Assembly: GCA_963834755.1 (NCBI GenBank)
Contig: CAWICQ010000013.1
Location: 186,001-250,000 of the forward strand
Direction: 5' to 3'
Length of the DNA stretch: 64,000 bases
Origin: Dokdonella_A sp963834755
GTDB lineage: Bacteria; Pseudomonadota; Gammaproteobacteria; Xanthomonadales; Rhodanobacteraceae
Every line of letters begins with the position of its first letter. Within the stretch, counting starts at the first letter, position 1. This document shows, piece after piece, positions 8,803 to 17,955 of the stretch. The notes under the pieces were generated by a model. The model ran no database searches and was not told the DNA's origin. It saw only the letters and a program-made list of their open reading frames with translations. The translations under genes and the position numbers were made by a program.

Positions 8803-9792
8803 TTGAGCGCCGCGCCCGTGCCACCGTGCCCACCGTTCGTGCCGAGCCATCGAAGCACGAGCGGTGGGGCGTCGAATGGCTTATTCGCGAGAGGAATTCG
8901 TCGTCGTCTCTCGCGCGGCCTGTCATTGCTGATGGGGTTCGCGATCGCGATGTCGGCTGCGGCCGCCGAAGGCGACCTGCAGACGATTCCCGCGCTGAGC
9001 GCGCGCGTCACCGATCTCACCAGCACGCTCGACGCCCAGCAGAAACAGACGCTCGAAGGTGAGCTCGCCGCGCTCGAACAGCGCAAGGGCGCGCAGATTG
9101 CCGTGCTGATCGTGCCGACCACCGAGCCGGAAGACATCGCGCAATATTCGATCCGCGTGTTCGATCAGTGGAAGCTCGGTCGCAAGAACATCGACGACGG
9201 CGTGCTGCTGATCGTGGCGAAGAACGATCGCCGCGTGCGCATCGAAGTCGCGCGCGGCCTGGAGGCTGCGATTCCCGACGCGGCCGCGGCGCGCATCATC
9301 CGCGAATACATCACGCCGCGTTTTCGCGCCGGCGACTATTTCGGCGGCATCCACGACGCGACCGGCGCGCTGACCAAGCTCGTCGACGGCGAAGAATTGC
9401 CGCCGCCGCTGACCGACGAGCACGAGCGCAAACGCGGTAGCAGCGACATCTTCAACGCCGCGGTGTGGGCTTTCTTCATCGGCCTCTGGGCGCGCTCGAT
9501 GTTCGGCCGGCTGCCGACGCCGCCGCGCGCGGGCCTCGTCGGCGCCGCTTCTGGCATCGCGGCATGGTTTCTCAGCGGGTTTGTTCCGCTCGGCGTTGCT
9601 CTCGGCGTTTTCGGGCTGGTCCTCGGCCTCCTTGGCGGCGGAGGCGGCGGCTTCGCCAAAGGTGGAGGACGCGGCGGCTGGGGCGGCGGCGGTTGGGGTG
9701 GCGGTCTGGGCGGCGGCGGTGGATTCGGTGGCGGTGGTTTCAGCGGCGGCGGCGGCATCTCCGCGGGCGGTGGCGCTTCGGGAAGCTGGTGA
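8803..9792 (+). CDS. Secreted TPM-domain protein with glycine-rich C-terminus (second copy)
   Basis: This is a paralogue of the gene at 7079. It has a signal sequence ending near AMSAAAAEG, a TPM domain (LTSTLDAQQKQTLEGELAAL, QIAVLIVPTTEPEDIAQYS, DDGVLLIVAKNDRRVRIEVA), two hydrophobic helices and a very glycine-rich tail ending GGGASGSW. The exact start is uncertain. A TTG at 8803 gives 329 residues with a long pre-signal segment, and no ATG or GTG in frame precedes the hydrophobic core. It lies 28 bases after lemA and is followed at once by a third TPM gene, so the four genes are probably one operon. Confidence 0.87.
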   Translation: MSAAPVPPCPPFVPSHRSTSGGASNGLFARGIRRRLSRGLSLLMGFAIAMSAAAAEGDLQTIPALSARVTDLTSTLDAQQKQTLEGELAALEQRKGAQIAVLIVPTTEPEDIAQYSIRVFDQWKLGRKNIDDGVLLIVAKNDRRVRIEVARGLEAAIPDAAAARIIREYITPRFRAGDYFGGIHDATGALTKLVDGEELPPPLTDEHERKRGSSDIFNAAVWAFFIGLWARSMFGRLPTPPRAGLVGAASGIAAWFLSGFVPLGVALGVFGLVLGLLGGGGGGFAKGGGRGGWGGGGWGGGLGGGGGFGGGGFSGGGGISAGGGASGSW

Positions 9793-9800
9793 GGCGACAG

Positions 9801-10292
9801 ATGATGCGTTGGCTCAAGCACCAGGTGGCACGCGCGATCGCAGAGCGGCATTTTCCGCCGGCCACGCTCGATGCGATTCAGCGCGCGATTGCGGAAAGCG
9901 AGCATCGCCACCTCGGCGAAATCTGCTTCGCGGTCGAAGGCGGTTTGCCGCTCGCCGCGCTCATGGCCGGCAGGCAGCCGCGCGAGCGAGCGCACGAAGC
10001 GTTCGCGCGCCTTCGCGTCTGGAACACCGAACACAACACCGGCGTGCTGGTGTACATCCTGCTCGCCGATCACGCGATCGAAATCGTCGCCGATCGCGGC
10101 ATCGCAGCCAAAGTCGACGAAGCGGAATGGGTCGCGGTCTGCGCGTTGATGCAGCGCGAGTTCGCCGAAGGAAACTACGAGAAAGGCGCGATCGCCGGGG
10201 TCGCCGCGATCACCGAAATCCTGGTGCGGCATTTCCCGGCGAACGGCGAGCGCAATCGCGACGAATTGTCCGACCGGCCGGTGCTGCTATAG
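9801..10292 (+). CDS. TPM-domain protein without signal peptide
   Basis: This 163-residue protein lacks a signal peptide. The N-terminal MMRWLKHQVARAIAERHFPP is followed by a TPM domain with HLGEICFAVEGGLP, AFARLRVWNTEHNTGVLVYI and HAIEIVADRGIAAKV. Proteins of this form regularly close LemA/TPM clusters. It starts 8 bases after the preceding gene, so translation is probably coupled. It could be a peripheral cytoplasmic partner of the two exported TPM proteins. Confidence 0.88.
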   Translation: MMRWLKHQVARAIAERHFPPATLDAIQRAIAESEHRHLGEICFAVEGGLPLAALMAGRQPRERAHEAFARLRVWNTEHNTGVLVYILLADHAIEIVADRGIAAKVDEAEWVAVCALMQREFAEGNYEKGAIAGVAAITEILVRHFPANGERNRDELSDRPVLL

Positions 10293-10298
10293 CGGCGA

Positions 10299-10371
10299 GT
10301 TATACTAAATCGAGAGGAAGTCTAGTATAACTTTCTGAGTTATACTAAGTCGGCTATCAATGTAGTATAAC
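10299..10371. promoter_or_regulatory. Four alternating half-sites GTTATACTA / TAGTATAAC upstream of the nucleotidyltransferase
   Basis: GTTATACTA occurs at 10299-10307 and 10339-10347, and its exact complement TAGTATAAC at 10323-10331 and 10363-10371. Each pair is separated by 15 bases and the two pairs repeat with a 40-base period, so all four half-sites fall on a regular helical spacing. The last site ends 7 bases before the ATG at 10379 and contains TATAAC, a good -10 box, so a leaderless or nearly leaderless transcript is possible. The stretch is much richer in A and T than its surroundings. It looks like an operator for a dimeric or tetrameric repressor. Confidence 0.8.
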
Positions 10372-10378
10372 CATCGCG

Positions 10379-11473
10379 ATGGTCCCCTATCAGCCGCTTT
10401 CGCTATCCGCCCAGACGAGCTATGCGCAGCTGTTCGACTCGGCGCAAGGCGCGGAGCTCGCACGCTCGGTCGCAACCCTGCGTGGCTCGTTCGCGAGCAA
10501 GAAGGTCAAGGGCAACACCTACTGGTATTTCCAGCACACCGATGTTTCGGGACGCCTGCAACAGATCTACGTCGGCCCCGACAATCCGCGTGTGCGAGCG
10601 CTGGTAAAGCAGCATGGCGCAAAAAGGGCGGAGCAGGGCATTCAGCGCCTGGTGAACGGTGCGATTGCGCATGGCTGCGAGCCGATCCTGCTGCCGCATT
10701 TTCGCGTCATTCGGCGACTCGCCGACTACGGCTTCTTCAACGCAGGAGGCGTCCTGGTGGGCACGCACGCATTCCTGGCGTACGGCAACATGCTGGGCGT
10801 GCGCTGGGGCGACACCTCGCGTACGCAGGATGTCGATTTCGCCCACGCCGGCAAGCAGATGGCGATCGCCTTGCCGGGCAACCTGCGCATCGATGCGCAT
10901 GCCGCGATCGAGTCGCTGCAGATGGGATTTCTGCCTGCGCTGAGCGTGGCCGGTCGAGTGGGCCCCAGTTACGCGAGCCCGCGCGATCCGGATTTCCAGC
11001 TCGATTTCCTGACGCCCCTGCATCGCGGCGCGGAGGAACCCTACGCGCATCCGCAACTCAAGGTGATGCTGCAACCGCTGAAGTTCATGGAATACCTGCT
11101 GCAGGATGTGCAGCAGGCCGCATTGTTCTGCGCCGAAGGAGCGGTGATCGTGAATGTTCCGCATCCCGCGCGCTACGCTTTGCACAAGCTACTGGTCTTC
11201 GCCGAGCGCGGCGCGACGCGACGGCTCAAGGCGAACAAGGATCTGCGTCAGAGCGCGGCGCTGCTTTCGTACTACCGCGCGTCGTCGGATTGGGAAGTGG
11301 GCGAAGCGTGGAAAGATCTGATCGCACGCGGTCCAGGCTGGCGTGAGCGGGCACAGCGTGGCCGCGACGCGCTCGCCGCAATCGCGCCCGACCTCGACGT
11401 CGTGAAGTGGTTGAAGCTGCCCGTGCGAGAGAAAGCGGCGCGCGTCGTCAAGAAACGTCAGCGCAGCGGCTGA
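10379..11473 (+). CDS. GSU2403-type nucleotidyltransferase-fold protein
   Basis: This 364-residue cytoplasmic protein resembles the GSU2403 family of nucleotidyltransferase-fold proteins. The N-terminal 90 residues (YWYFQHTDVSGRLQQIYVG) precede the nucleotidyltransferase core with ADYGFFNAGGVLVGTHAF (about residues 117-134) and the acidic catalytic pattern TQDVDFAH (about 151-158). The C-terminal half (HPARYALHKLLVFAERG) resembles helical regions of AbiEii/MNT-like enzymes. Its substrate is unknown; related folds include toxins and antibiotic-modifying enzymes. It begins only 7 bases after a set of palindromic half-sites and overlaps the convergent gene's 3' end by 16 bases. The AT-rich leader and lack of functional neighbours suggest acquisition, but this is inference. 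Confidence 0.82.
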   Translation: MVPYQPLSLSAQTSYAQLFDSAQGAELARSVATLRGSFASKKVKGNTYWYFQHTDVSGRLQQIYVGPDNPRVRALVKQHGAKRAEQGIQRLVNGAIAHGCEPILLPHFRVIRRLADYGFFNAGGVLVGTHAFLAYGNMLGVRWGDTSRTQDVDFAHAGKQMAIALPGNLRIDAHAAIESLQMGFLPALSVAGRVGPSYASPRDPDFQLDFLTPLHRGAEEPYAHPQLKVMLQPLKFMEYLLQDVQQAALFCAEGAVIVNVPHPARYALHKLLVFAERGATRRLKANKDLRQSAALLSYYRASSDWEVGEAWKDLIARGPGWRERAQRGRDALAAIAPDLDVVKWLKLPVREKAARVVKKRQRSG

Positions 11474-12810
11474 TGCGGCGTGGCACCGTCGAAACCGTCG
11501 GCGAAGATCTCATCTGACAATTGCTTGAATCCCGCCTGCAGCGGCCAGCCCTGGTTGCCGGCGGGATTGTTGCGATAAGCGCCGACATCGAGAGCGGGAC
11601 TGCGGAGTGCGGCGTTGAAGTCGTCCGCGGCGATCGTCGAAGCATCGGCGCTGCCGACCAGCCGTCCGCTCGGCGGCACGAGATCCTGCGGCGGCGCGCC
11701 GGAGAAATTCGCGTTGCTGAAGTCCATCGCGATGTCCCCGCTCGCGTCGAACCCGCTGGAAACGCCGCTCAACGAACCCATGCCGACGTTGGCGACGAGG
11801 GCGACGAGATTCGTCGATCCACTGGCGAACACCGCGTTCCCGCTCGCCGCGTACAGCGCGTTGTTCGCCACCAGCACCGAGCCGGCGACATCGCTGATGT
11901 GCAACGCATCGCCGCTCGCTTTCAGCACTGTGTTGTTGACGATCACGAGGTTGCCGACCGTGCCGCCTTGCGACGCGTGGATGCCGATACCTTCCGCGGC
12001 TGCGCTCAAGACGATGTTGTTGCGCACGATCGCATCGGCAGTCACCTGAATACCGTTGTCGCCGCTGTTCCAGACCAGGTTGCGCTCGATGATGTTGGGC
12101 GCGCCGTTGCCGTTGACGTGATACAGCGTGATGCCCGGATATCCGGTGTCGTGGATCACGTTGTCGCGCACGATGTTCGCGTAGCTGCCGGCCTTGATCT
12201 CGATGCCGTCGCCTTGCGTCACGCTCGATCCGTTCAGATCGTGGATGTAATTGTTCGCGACCAGCGAATCGTGGATGCGGCACGCGTCGTCGTTGCAGCC
12301 GAGATAAAAACCTTCGCCGGTATCGCCGGTGTGATCGATCTCGTTGTGGACGAAAGCGAGTCTTGCGTAGACATTGCCGCCGTCGTTGGCGCTGATCGCG
12401 TTCGCGGCCGTGTCGTGCACGTGGCAGTTGCGGATCGTGAGATCCGACGAATTCGTAAGGCGAATGCCGCGCGAGCCGCCGCTGAATTCGATGCCGTCGA
12501 TGACGAGAAAACTCGAATCGACGATGTTGACGATGTTCTGGCTGTCGTCGACGTAGTGCAGTACGGGCTGCTCGCCCGTGGCCGCGCGTATCGTGATCGG
12601 TTGCTGCGCGGTTCCAGCGAGATCGAGCTCGAAATAGCTCGAGAGTGCGTACGTGCCGCCGTGCATGATCAGCGTGTCGCCGGCAGAGAGATTCTGCATC
12701 GCGGTTCGGAAATCGTCGCCTGGTCCGATCTCGATATCGGCCGCGCACACGATGCCGCAACGCGCGATCAGCGCGATGGCGAACAGAGGACACAGCGCGT
12801 TGCGGAGCAA
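11458..12810 (-). CDS. Secreted parallel beta-helix protein with GFD C-terminal tail
   Basis: This protein of about 450 residues has a hydrophobic export signal (LCPLFAIALIARCGIVCAA) and then a right-handed beta-helix of repeated short strands, seen in runs such as LTIRNCHVHDTAANAIS, IVRDNVIHDTGYPGITLYH and LVIVNNTVLKASGDALHIS. Such folds usually bind or cleave polysaccharides, but no lyase residues could be assigned. The C-terminus LSDEIFADGFDG matches the tail of three other secreted proteins in this window, with eight extra residues. The start is uncertain: a TTG at 12810 sits just before the signal. An upstream open frame overlaps the neighbouring DUF255 gene and is rejected. Confidence 0.8.
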   Translation of the reverse strand: MLRNALCPLFAIALIARCGIVCAADIEIGPGDDFRTAMQNLSAGDTLIMHGGTYALSSYFELDLAGTAQQPITIRAATGEQPVLHYVDDSQNIVNIVDSSFLVIDGIEFSGGSRGIRLTNSSDLTIRNCHVHDTAANAISANDGGNVYARLAFVHNEIDHTGDTGEGFYLGCNDDACRIHDSLVANNYIHDLNGSSVTQGDGIEIKAGSYANIVRDNVIHDTGYPGITLYHVNGNGAPNIIERNLVWNSGDNGIQVTADAIVRNNIVLSAAAEGIGIHASQGGTVGNLVIVNNTVLKASGDALHISDVAGSVLVANNALYAASGNAVFASGSTNLVALVANVGMGSLSGVSSGFDASGDIAMDFSNANFSGAPPQDLVPPSGRLVGSADASTIAADDFNAALRSPALDVGAYRNNPAGNQGWPLQAGFKQLSDEIFADGFDGATPHQPLR

Positions 12811-12838
12811 GCGTCGGCATTTCGGACTTTCGCGGTTG

Positions 12839-14885
12839 TCAGACGCGCCGCAATGCTGCCGCGAACGCATCGGCGCTTGTGAGTGGCGGATCACACGACG
12901 TGCCTTTGCACAGATAGGCAGCGACCTGCGAGGGCGTGCCTTGCGCGCCGAGCACGCCCGGAAGGCCGGCGTCGGTCGGAATGAAATACGCATCGATCGC
13001 GCCCGCGTGCTGATCGAGCGATTCGCGCCAGCCGCGCGTCGCGCTTTCGTCGCCATATCGAATGACGACGTGAGCGGGAGGCTCGAGAAATTCGCCAAGT
13101 GCGAGCAGCATCGTGCAGCACGCGTGCGGGACTTCCGACATCGTCGACCAGCCCGAGCGCAGAGCGCGCTCGGCGGCGTCGAGATATCGCGTCTCGCCGA
13201 GCAGATGGCCGAGTTTCAACAACGCACGCGCCGCGACGCCGTTTCCCGCCGGCAGCGATTCGTCCATGAAGGGCTTCGGGCGCTGCGGCAGACGTTCGGC
13301 ATCGTTCGCGGTGAAAAAGAATCCGCCGCTTTCGCTGTCTTCGAAACGCTCAAGCAGCGCGTCGGCGAGTGCCATCGCCCATTCGAGATCGCGCCGGTTC
13401 CAGCGCACCTGCAGCATCGCGAGCAGGGCATCCAGCAGGAATGCGTGATCGTCGAGATACGCCGCGAATCTCGCCTCGCCGCCGGCGTGCGAGGCATACA
13501 GCCGTCCATCCCGCCAGACATTCTCATAAAGGAAATCGAGCGCGCGCATCGCTTCGGCGAGCAGCGGCCGGCTGGCGAGTCGGCGCGCCGAACGCGCGGC
13601 GCCGGCGATCGCAAGCGCGTTCCATGCGGTGAGGACCTTGTCGTCGAGGCCGGGGCGTACACGCTTCGATCTCGCGTCGAGCAGCTTTTGTCTGGCGGCG
13701 ACAAGATGTCGCTCGACTGCGTCGCGTGCAATGCCGGTTTGCTCCGCAATTTTCTCGATCGAGGCGACGATCACGAGATGCCAGGCGTGATCTTCGAAGT
13801 TCGGCGGACGGTCGAATCCGAAGCGCGCTTGCACGACGGCGAATTCTTCGGCGGATAACAGTCTGCGGATCTCGTCGCGCTGCCAGACGTAGTAGCGCCC
13901 TTCCTCGCCTTCGGAATCGGCGTCGAGCGAGCTCCAGAAGCCACCGCCCGGAGCCGTCATCTCGCTGCCGATCCATCCGGCGCACGCATTCGCCGCGTCG
14001 GCGAATGCGACTTCTTCGAGCTCGACAAGCGGCGCGCGCGTACAGCGGCAGCAGCTGCGCGTTGTCGTACAGCATCTTTTCGAAATGCGGAATCTCCCAG
14101 CGGTCGTCGACGCAGTAGCGGAAGAAACCGCCGCCGAGATGATCGGCGAGTCCTCGCTCGGCCATGCGCGTGAGCGTGAGGCGTGCCATGTCGCCCGGCG
14201 ACGTCGCGGAGTCGTCCGCGGCTTTCGCATGCGCCAGCAGCAGCTCGATTTCGCTCGCGTGCGGAAACTTCGGTCCGCCGAGATGACCGCCGTTCTCACG
14301 ATCGAACGCGGTTGCAATGCGCTCGAGAGCGACGCGGATCGGCGTGCCATCGAGCGCATCGGCATACGCGTCGCCGCGGCCATGTTCGGCAAGGAAATGC
14401 GCGAGCGCGTCGTTCTGCGCGCGCACTTCGTCGGGTTTCGCGTCGAACCATGCGCGCACGCCTTCCAGCACCTGCACGAACGCCGGCGATCCATAGCGCG
14501 GCGTTTTCGGAAAATAGGTGCCGGCGAAGAAAGGCACGAGATCGTGCGGTGACAGGAACACGGTCAGCGGCCAGCCGCCGCCGCGTCGCGCGAGTGCCTG
14601 ATGCGCAAGCTGATAAACCTTGTCGATGTCCGGACGTTCTTCGCGATCGACCTTGATGTTGACGTACAGGCCGTTCATAACGCGCGCGGTCGCGTCGTCC
14701 TCGAAACTCTCATGCGCCATCACGTGGCACCAGTGGCACGCGGCGTAGCCGATCGACAGCAGGATCGGCTTGTTGGCGCTGCGCGCCGCAGCGAGCGCCG
14801 CTTCGCTCCACGGCCACCAGTCGACCGGATTGTCCGCGTGCTGGCGAAGATAGGGACTCGTTTCGGCGGCGAGACGGTTCGGCAT
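12839..14885 (-). CDS. DUF255 thioredoxin-fold protein (YyaL/SPATA20-like), frameshifted
   Basis: The product of about 681 residues has an N-terminal thioredoxin-like domain (DUF255) with ETSPYLRQHADNPVDWWPW, the redox-like motif GYAACHWCHVM and REERPDIDKVYQ. A long alpha/alpha-barrel region resembling glycan-processing enzymes follows (GGGFFRYCVDDRWEIPHFEKM, then SLDADSEGEEGRYYVW, KVLTAWNALAIAGAA, DHAFLLDALL). The frame moves +1 near 14033, inside a CGCGCGCG run just after LLPLYARA. The N-terminal half is read from 14885 and the C-terminal half in the other frame. The family is widespread and named for a spermatogenesis-associated protein, but its bacterial function is not known. Confidence 0.88.
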
Positions 14886-14986
14886 GATCGTTCGCGTGAG
14901 GATGTCTTGAGTCTACCCGCAACGCGGCGCTTGTCGTGCCGCCGGCGAGCCGCTACCGTGCGCGTCCGCCGCTGAACGGATCACGC

Positions 14987-16192
14987 GTGAGCACCGAAAT
15001 CGAATATCCGGCCCTCTATCTGAAGCGCGGCGAGGATGCGCGCCTGCGCGCGGGCCATCTCTGGGTGTTCTCGAACGAAGTCGATGTCGCGCGCTCGCCG
15101 CTCACGGCATTCGAGCCGGGCGAGGTGTGCGCGATCGTCGATCATCAGGGCAAGGCGATCGGCCTCGGCTACGTCAATCCGCATTCGCTGATCGCTGCAA
15201 GGCTTGTGGTGCGCGGACTCGATCATCCGATCGATCGGTCGCTGATCGTGCACCGGCTCAAGATCGCGCTCGCGCTGCGCGAGCGACTCTACGCAGAGCC
15301 GTATTACCGCCTCGTGTTCGGCGAATCGGATGGCCTGCCGGGTTTGACGCTGGATCGTTTCGGCGATGTCTTGGTCGGCCAGATCACGACCGCGGGTATG
15401 GAACGCCTCAAGGAACCGATCACGGAAGCCATCGTCAAGGTGCTCAAGCCGCGCCAGATTTGGTGGAAGAACGATGCGTCGGTCCGCACGCTCGAAAATC
15501 TGCCGAGTTACGCCGATCTTGGCCACGGCGAATACGGCGCGCCGGCGCTCGTGCGCGAAGGCGGCCTCGAATTCGAACTGGATCCTGTCGGCGGCCAGAA
15601 GACCGGCTGGTTCTACGACCAGCGCGAAAATCGCGATCGTCTCGCGCGGCTCGTCGATGGCAAACGCGTGCTCGACATGTTCAGCTATCTCGGCGCGTGG
15701 GGCCTGCGCGCGGCCGCGTTCGGCGCGACGGAGGTGCTGTGCGTCGATGCATCGCAATCCGCGGTCGACGCGATCGGTCGAAACGCGACGCGCAACGGCC
15801 TCGCCGATCGCGTGAGCGCGCTACGCGCCGACGCGTTCGATCAGCTGAAGGCGCTGCGCGAAGCGCGCGAACGCTTCGATGTCGTCATCCTCGATCCGCC
15901 CGCGTTCGTCAAGCGCAAGAAGGATTTCGCCGAAGGCCGGCTCGCGTATCGGCGGCTCAACGAGCTCGGCATGCAGGTGCTTTCGAAGGACGGCATTCTC
16001 GTCTCGTGTTCGTGCTCATATCACATGCCACGCGCAGCTTTGCTGGAAACCATGCAGCAGGGCGCACGGCATCTCGATCGCCAGGCCCAGGCGCTCATCG
16101 CGCTGCAGCAGGGTCCGGATCATCCGGTGCATCCGGCGATTCCCGAGACGGAATATCTCAAGGGCTTCGTCTGCCGGATCCTGCCGGCTTGA
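14987..16192 (+). CDS. rlmI: Class I SAM-dependent rRNA cytosine methyltransferase (RlmI-like)
   Basis: This 401-residue RNA methyltransferase has an N-terminal PUA domain (ALYLKRGEDARLRAGHLWVF, then EPGEVCAIVDHQGKAIGLGY), a middle EEHEE-type domain (GESDGLPGLTLDRFGDVL) and a C-terminal Rossmann methylase. The SAM-binding motif is VLDMFSYLGAWGL (about residues 227-239), with the acceptor-side DPPAF motif near residue 304. In E. coli, RlmI makes m5C1962 in 23S rRNA, which is the likely role. The GTG at 14987 (MSTEIEYPALYL) fits family starts better than a GTG 17 codons upstream. It diverges from the DUF255 gene. Confidence 0.88.
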   Translation: MSTEIEYPALYLKRGEDARLRAGHLWVFSNEVDVARSPLTAFEPGEVCAIVDHQGKAIGLGYVNPHSLIAARLVVRGLDHPIDRSLIVHRLKIALALRERLYAEPYYRLVFGESDGLPGLTLDRFGDVLVGQITTAGMERLKEPITEAIVKVLKPRQIWWKNDASVRTLENLPSYADLGHGEYGAPALVREGGLEFELDPVGGQKTGWFYDQRENRDRLARLVDGKRVLDMFSYLGAWGLRAAAFGATEVLCVDASQSAVDAIGRNATRNGLADRVSALRADAFDQLKALREARERFDVVILDPPAFVKRKKDFAEGRLAYRRLNELGMQVLSKDGILVSCSCSYHMPRAALLETMQQGARHLDRQAQALIALQQGPDHPVHPAIPETEYLKGFVCRILPA

Positions 16193-16252
16193 GAAGGTAG
16201 GCGGATTTTCGCGAACCGGGCACAATGCGCCGTCTGCCAGCGGTAGCTTCTC

Positions 16253-17154
16253 GTGACCCACTATTTCGTCGACATCAATCCGATCGCCATCTCGCTCGGC
16301 CCGGTGCAGGTGCACTGGTACGGCATCATGTATCTCATCGGTTTCGCCGCGGCCTGGTGGCTCGGACAACGGCGTCGCGCGGCCGGACGCCTGCCGGTCA
16401 CGGCCGATCAGTTTTCCGATCTCGCGTTCTACGCGATGCTCGGCGTGATCCTCGGCGGCCGCATCGGCTACATGATTTTCTACGATACCGGCGAGCTGAT
16501 CCATCATCCGGCGAGCCTGTTCCGCGTCTGGGAAGGCGGCATGTCGTTCCACGGCGGGTTGCTCGGCGTGCTCGCCGCGGCGCTGTTCTGGACGCGGCGC
16601 CACAAGCTCAATTTTTTCGATGTCGTCGATTTCGTCGCACCGCTGGTGCCGATCGGGCTCGGGCTCGGACGCCTCGGCAACTTCATCGGCGGCGAGTTGT
16701 GGGGCCGGCACACGGATCTGCCGTGGGGCATGATCTTTCCGCGCGCGCTCGATGCGTTCGACAAGACGCGCGACGAGCTCCATCAGATGTATCTCGCCGG
16801 CCAGTTGAACAGCGAGGCGCGCCATCCTTCGCAGCTCTATGAGTTCTGCCTCGAAGGCGTCGTGCTGTTCGCTGTGCTCTGGCTCTATTCGCGCAAGCCA
16901 CGGCCGCGTTATGCGGTGTCGGGCATGTTCGCGCTGCTTTATGGCCTGTTCCGTTTCGGCGTCGAATTCGTGCGCGAGCCCGACGTGCAGCTCGGTTTCA
17001 TCGCGTTCGACTGGCTGACGATGGGCCAGATCCTGTCGCTGCCGCTGATCGCGGTCGGCGTCTGTGCTGCTCTGGCTCTCGCGCGGCGCGCCGACGCTGT
17101 TGCCTCCGGCCGCCGCCAGCCGCGCAAGATGTGCCGGACCGGAAGGCCGCCTGA
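16253..17154 (+). CDS. lgt: Prolipoprotein diacylglyceryl transferase, frameshifted at the 3' end
   Basis: Lgt transfers the diacylglyceryl group from phosphatidylglycerol to the lipobox cysteine of prolipoproteins in the inner membrane. The GTG start gives MTHYFVDINPIAISLGPVQV. Family motifs include VHWYGIMYLIGF, MSFHGGLLG and the signature GRLGNFIGGELWG (about residues 141-153), with HPSQLYEF and YGLFRFGVEFVREP downstream. After MGQILSLPLIAVGV (about residue 270) the frame has no stop and would run on through thyA in the wrong phase, so an indel near 17085-17110 is likely. The probable true stop is the TGA at 17152-17154, which overlaps the thyA ATG in a TGATG junction. Confidence 0.9.
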
Positions 17155-17945
17155 TGCGCCAGTATCTCGAGCTCCTGCGCCACGTTCTCGAGTGCGGTGC
17201 CGAGAAATCCGACCGTACCGGCACCGGCACGCGCAGCGTGTTCGGCTGGCAGATGCGTTTCGATCTCGCGCAGGGATTTCCGCTGGTCACGACGAAGAAG
17301 CTGCATCTCAAGTCGATCGTCCACGAGCTGATCTGGTTTCTGCGGGGCGAAACGAACACGCGCTATCTCAACGACAACGGCGTGACGATCTGGGACGAAT
17401 GGGCCGTGAACGGCGAGCTCGGACCGGTCTATGGCAAGCAGTGGCGTTCGTGGTCGTGCCCGGATGGTCGTGTGGTCGATCAGATCGCGTGGGTCGTCGA
17501 CGAGATCCGGCGCAATCCGGATTCGCGCCGGCTGATCGTGAGCGCGTGGAACGTCGCCGATCTGCCGCGCATGGCGTTGCAGCCGTGTCACGCGCTGTTT
17601 CAGTTCTACGTCGCCGGCGGCCGCCTTTCGTGCCAGTTGTATCAGCGTTCCGGCGATATCTTTCTCGGCGTGCCGTTCAACATCGCGAGCTACGCGCTGC
17701 TGACGCAGATGGTCGCGCAAGTCTGCGATCTCGAGGCCGGCGATTTCGTGCACACGCTCGGCGATGCGCATCTGTATTCGAATCATTTCGAACAGGCGCG
17801 CGAGCAGCTCGCACGGGAGCCGCGGCGTTTGCCCAGGCTTGTGCTGAATCCCGACGTGCGATCGCTGTTCGATTTCCGCTACGACGACATCGCGGTGACC
17901 GGCTACGAACCGCACGCGCCGATCAAGGCGCCGGTGGCCGTTTGA
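17154..17945 (+). CDS. thyA: Thymidylate synthase
   Basis: ThyA converts dUMP to dTMP using methylene-tetrahydrofolate and yields dihydrofolate. The 263-residue protein matches E. coli ThyA in length. It shows RTGTGTRSVFGWQMRFDL near the N-terminus, the catalytic cysteine in LQPCHALFQFYV (about residue 146), and the substrate loop YQRSGDIFLGVPFNIASYA. The start at 17154 (MRQYLELL) overlaps the lgt stop, giving the conserved lgt-thyA pair. folA follows 10 bases downstream, so dihydrofolate made here can be recycled by its product. Confidence 0.97.
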   Translation: MRQYLELLRHVLECGAEKSDRTGTGTRSVFGWQMRFDLAQGFPLVTTKKLHLKSIVHELIWFLRGETNTRYLNDNGVTIWDEWAVNGELGPVYGKQWRSWSCPDGRVVDQIAWVVDEIRRNPDSRRLIVSAWNVADLPRMALQPCHALFQFYVAGGRLSCQLYQRSGDIFLGVPFNIASYALLTQMVAQVCDLEAGDFVHTLGDAHLYSNHFEQAREQLAREPRRLPRLVLNPDVRSLFDFRYDDIAVTGYEPHAPIKAPVAV

Positions 17946-17955
17946 ACGCGATCCG

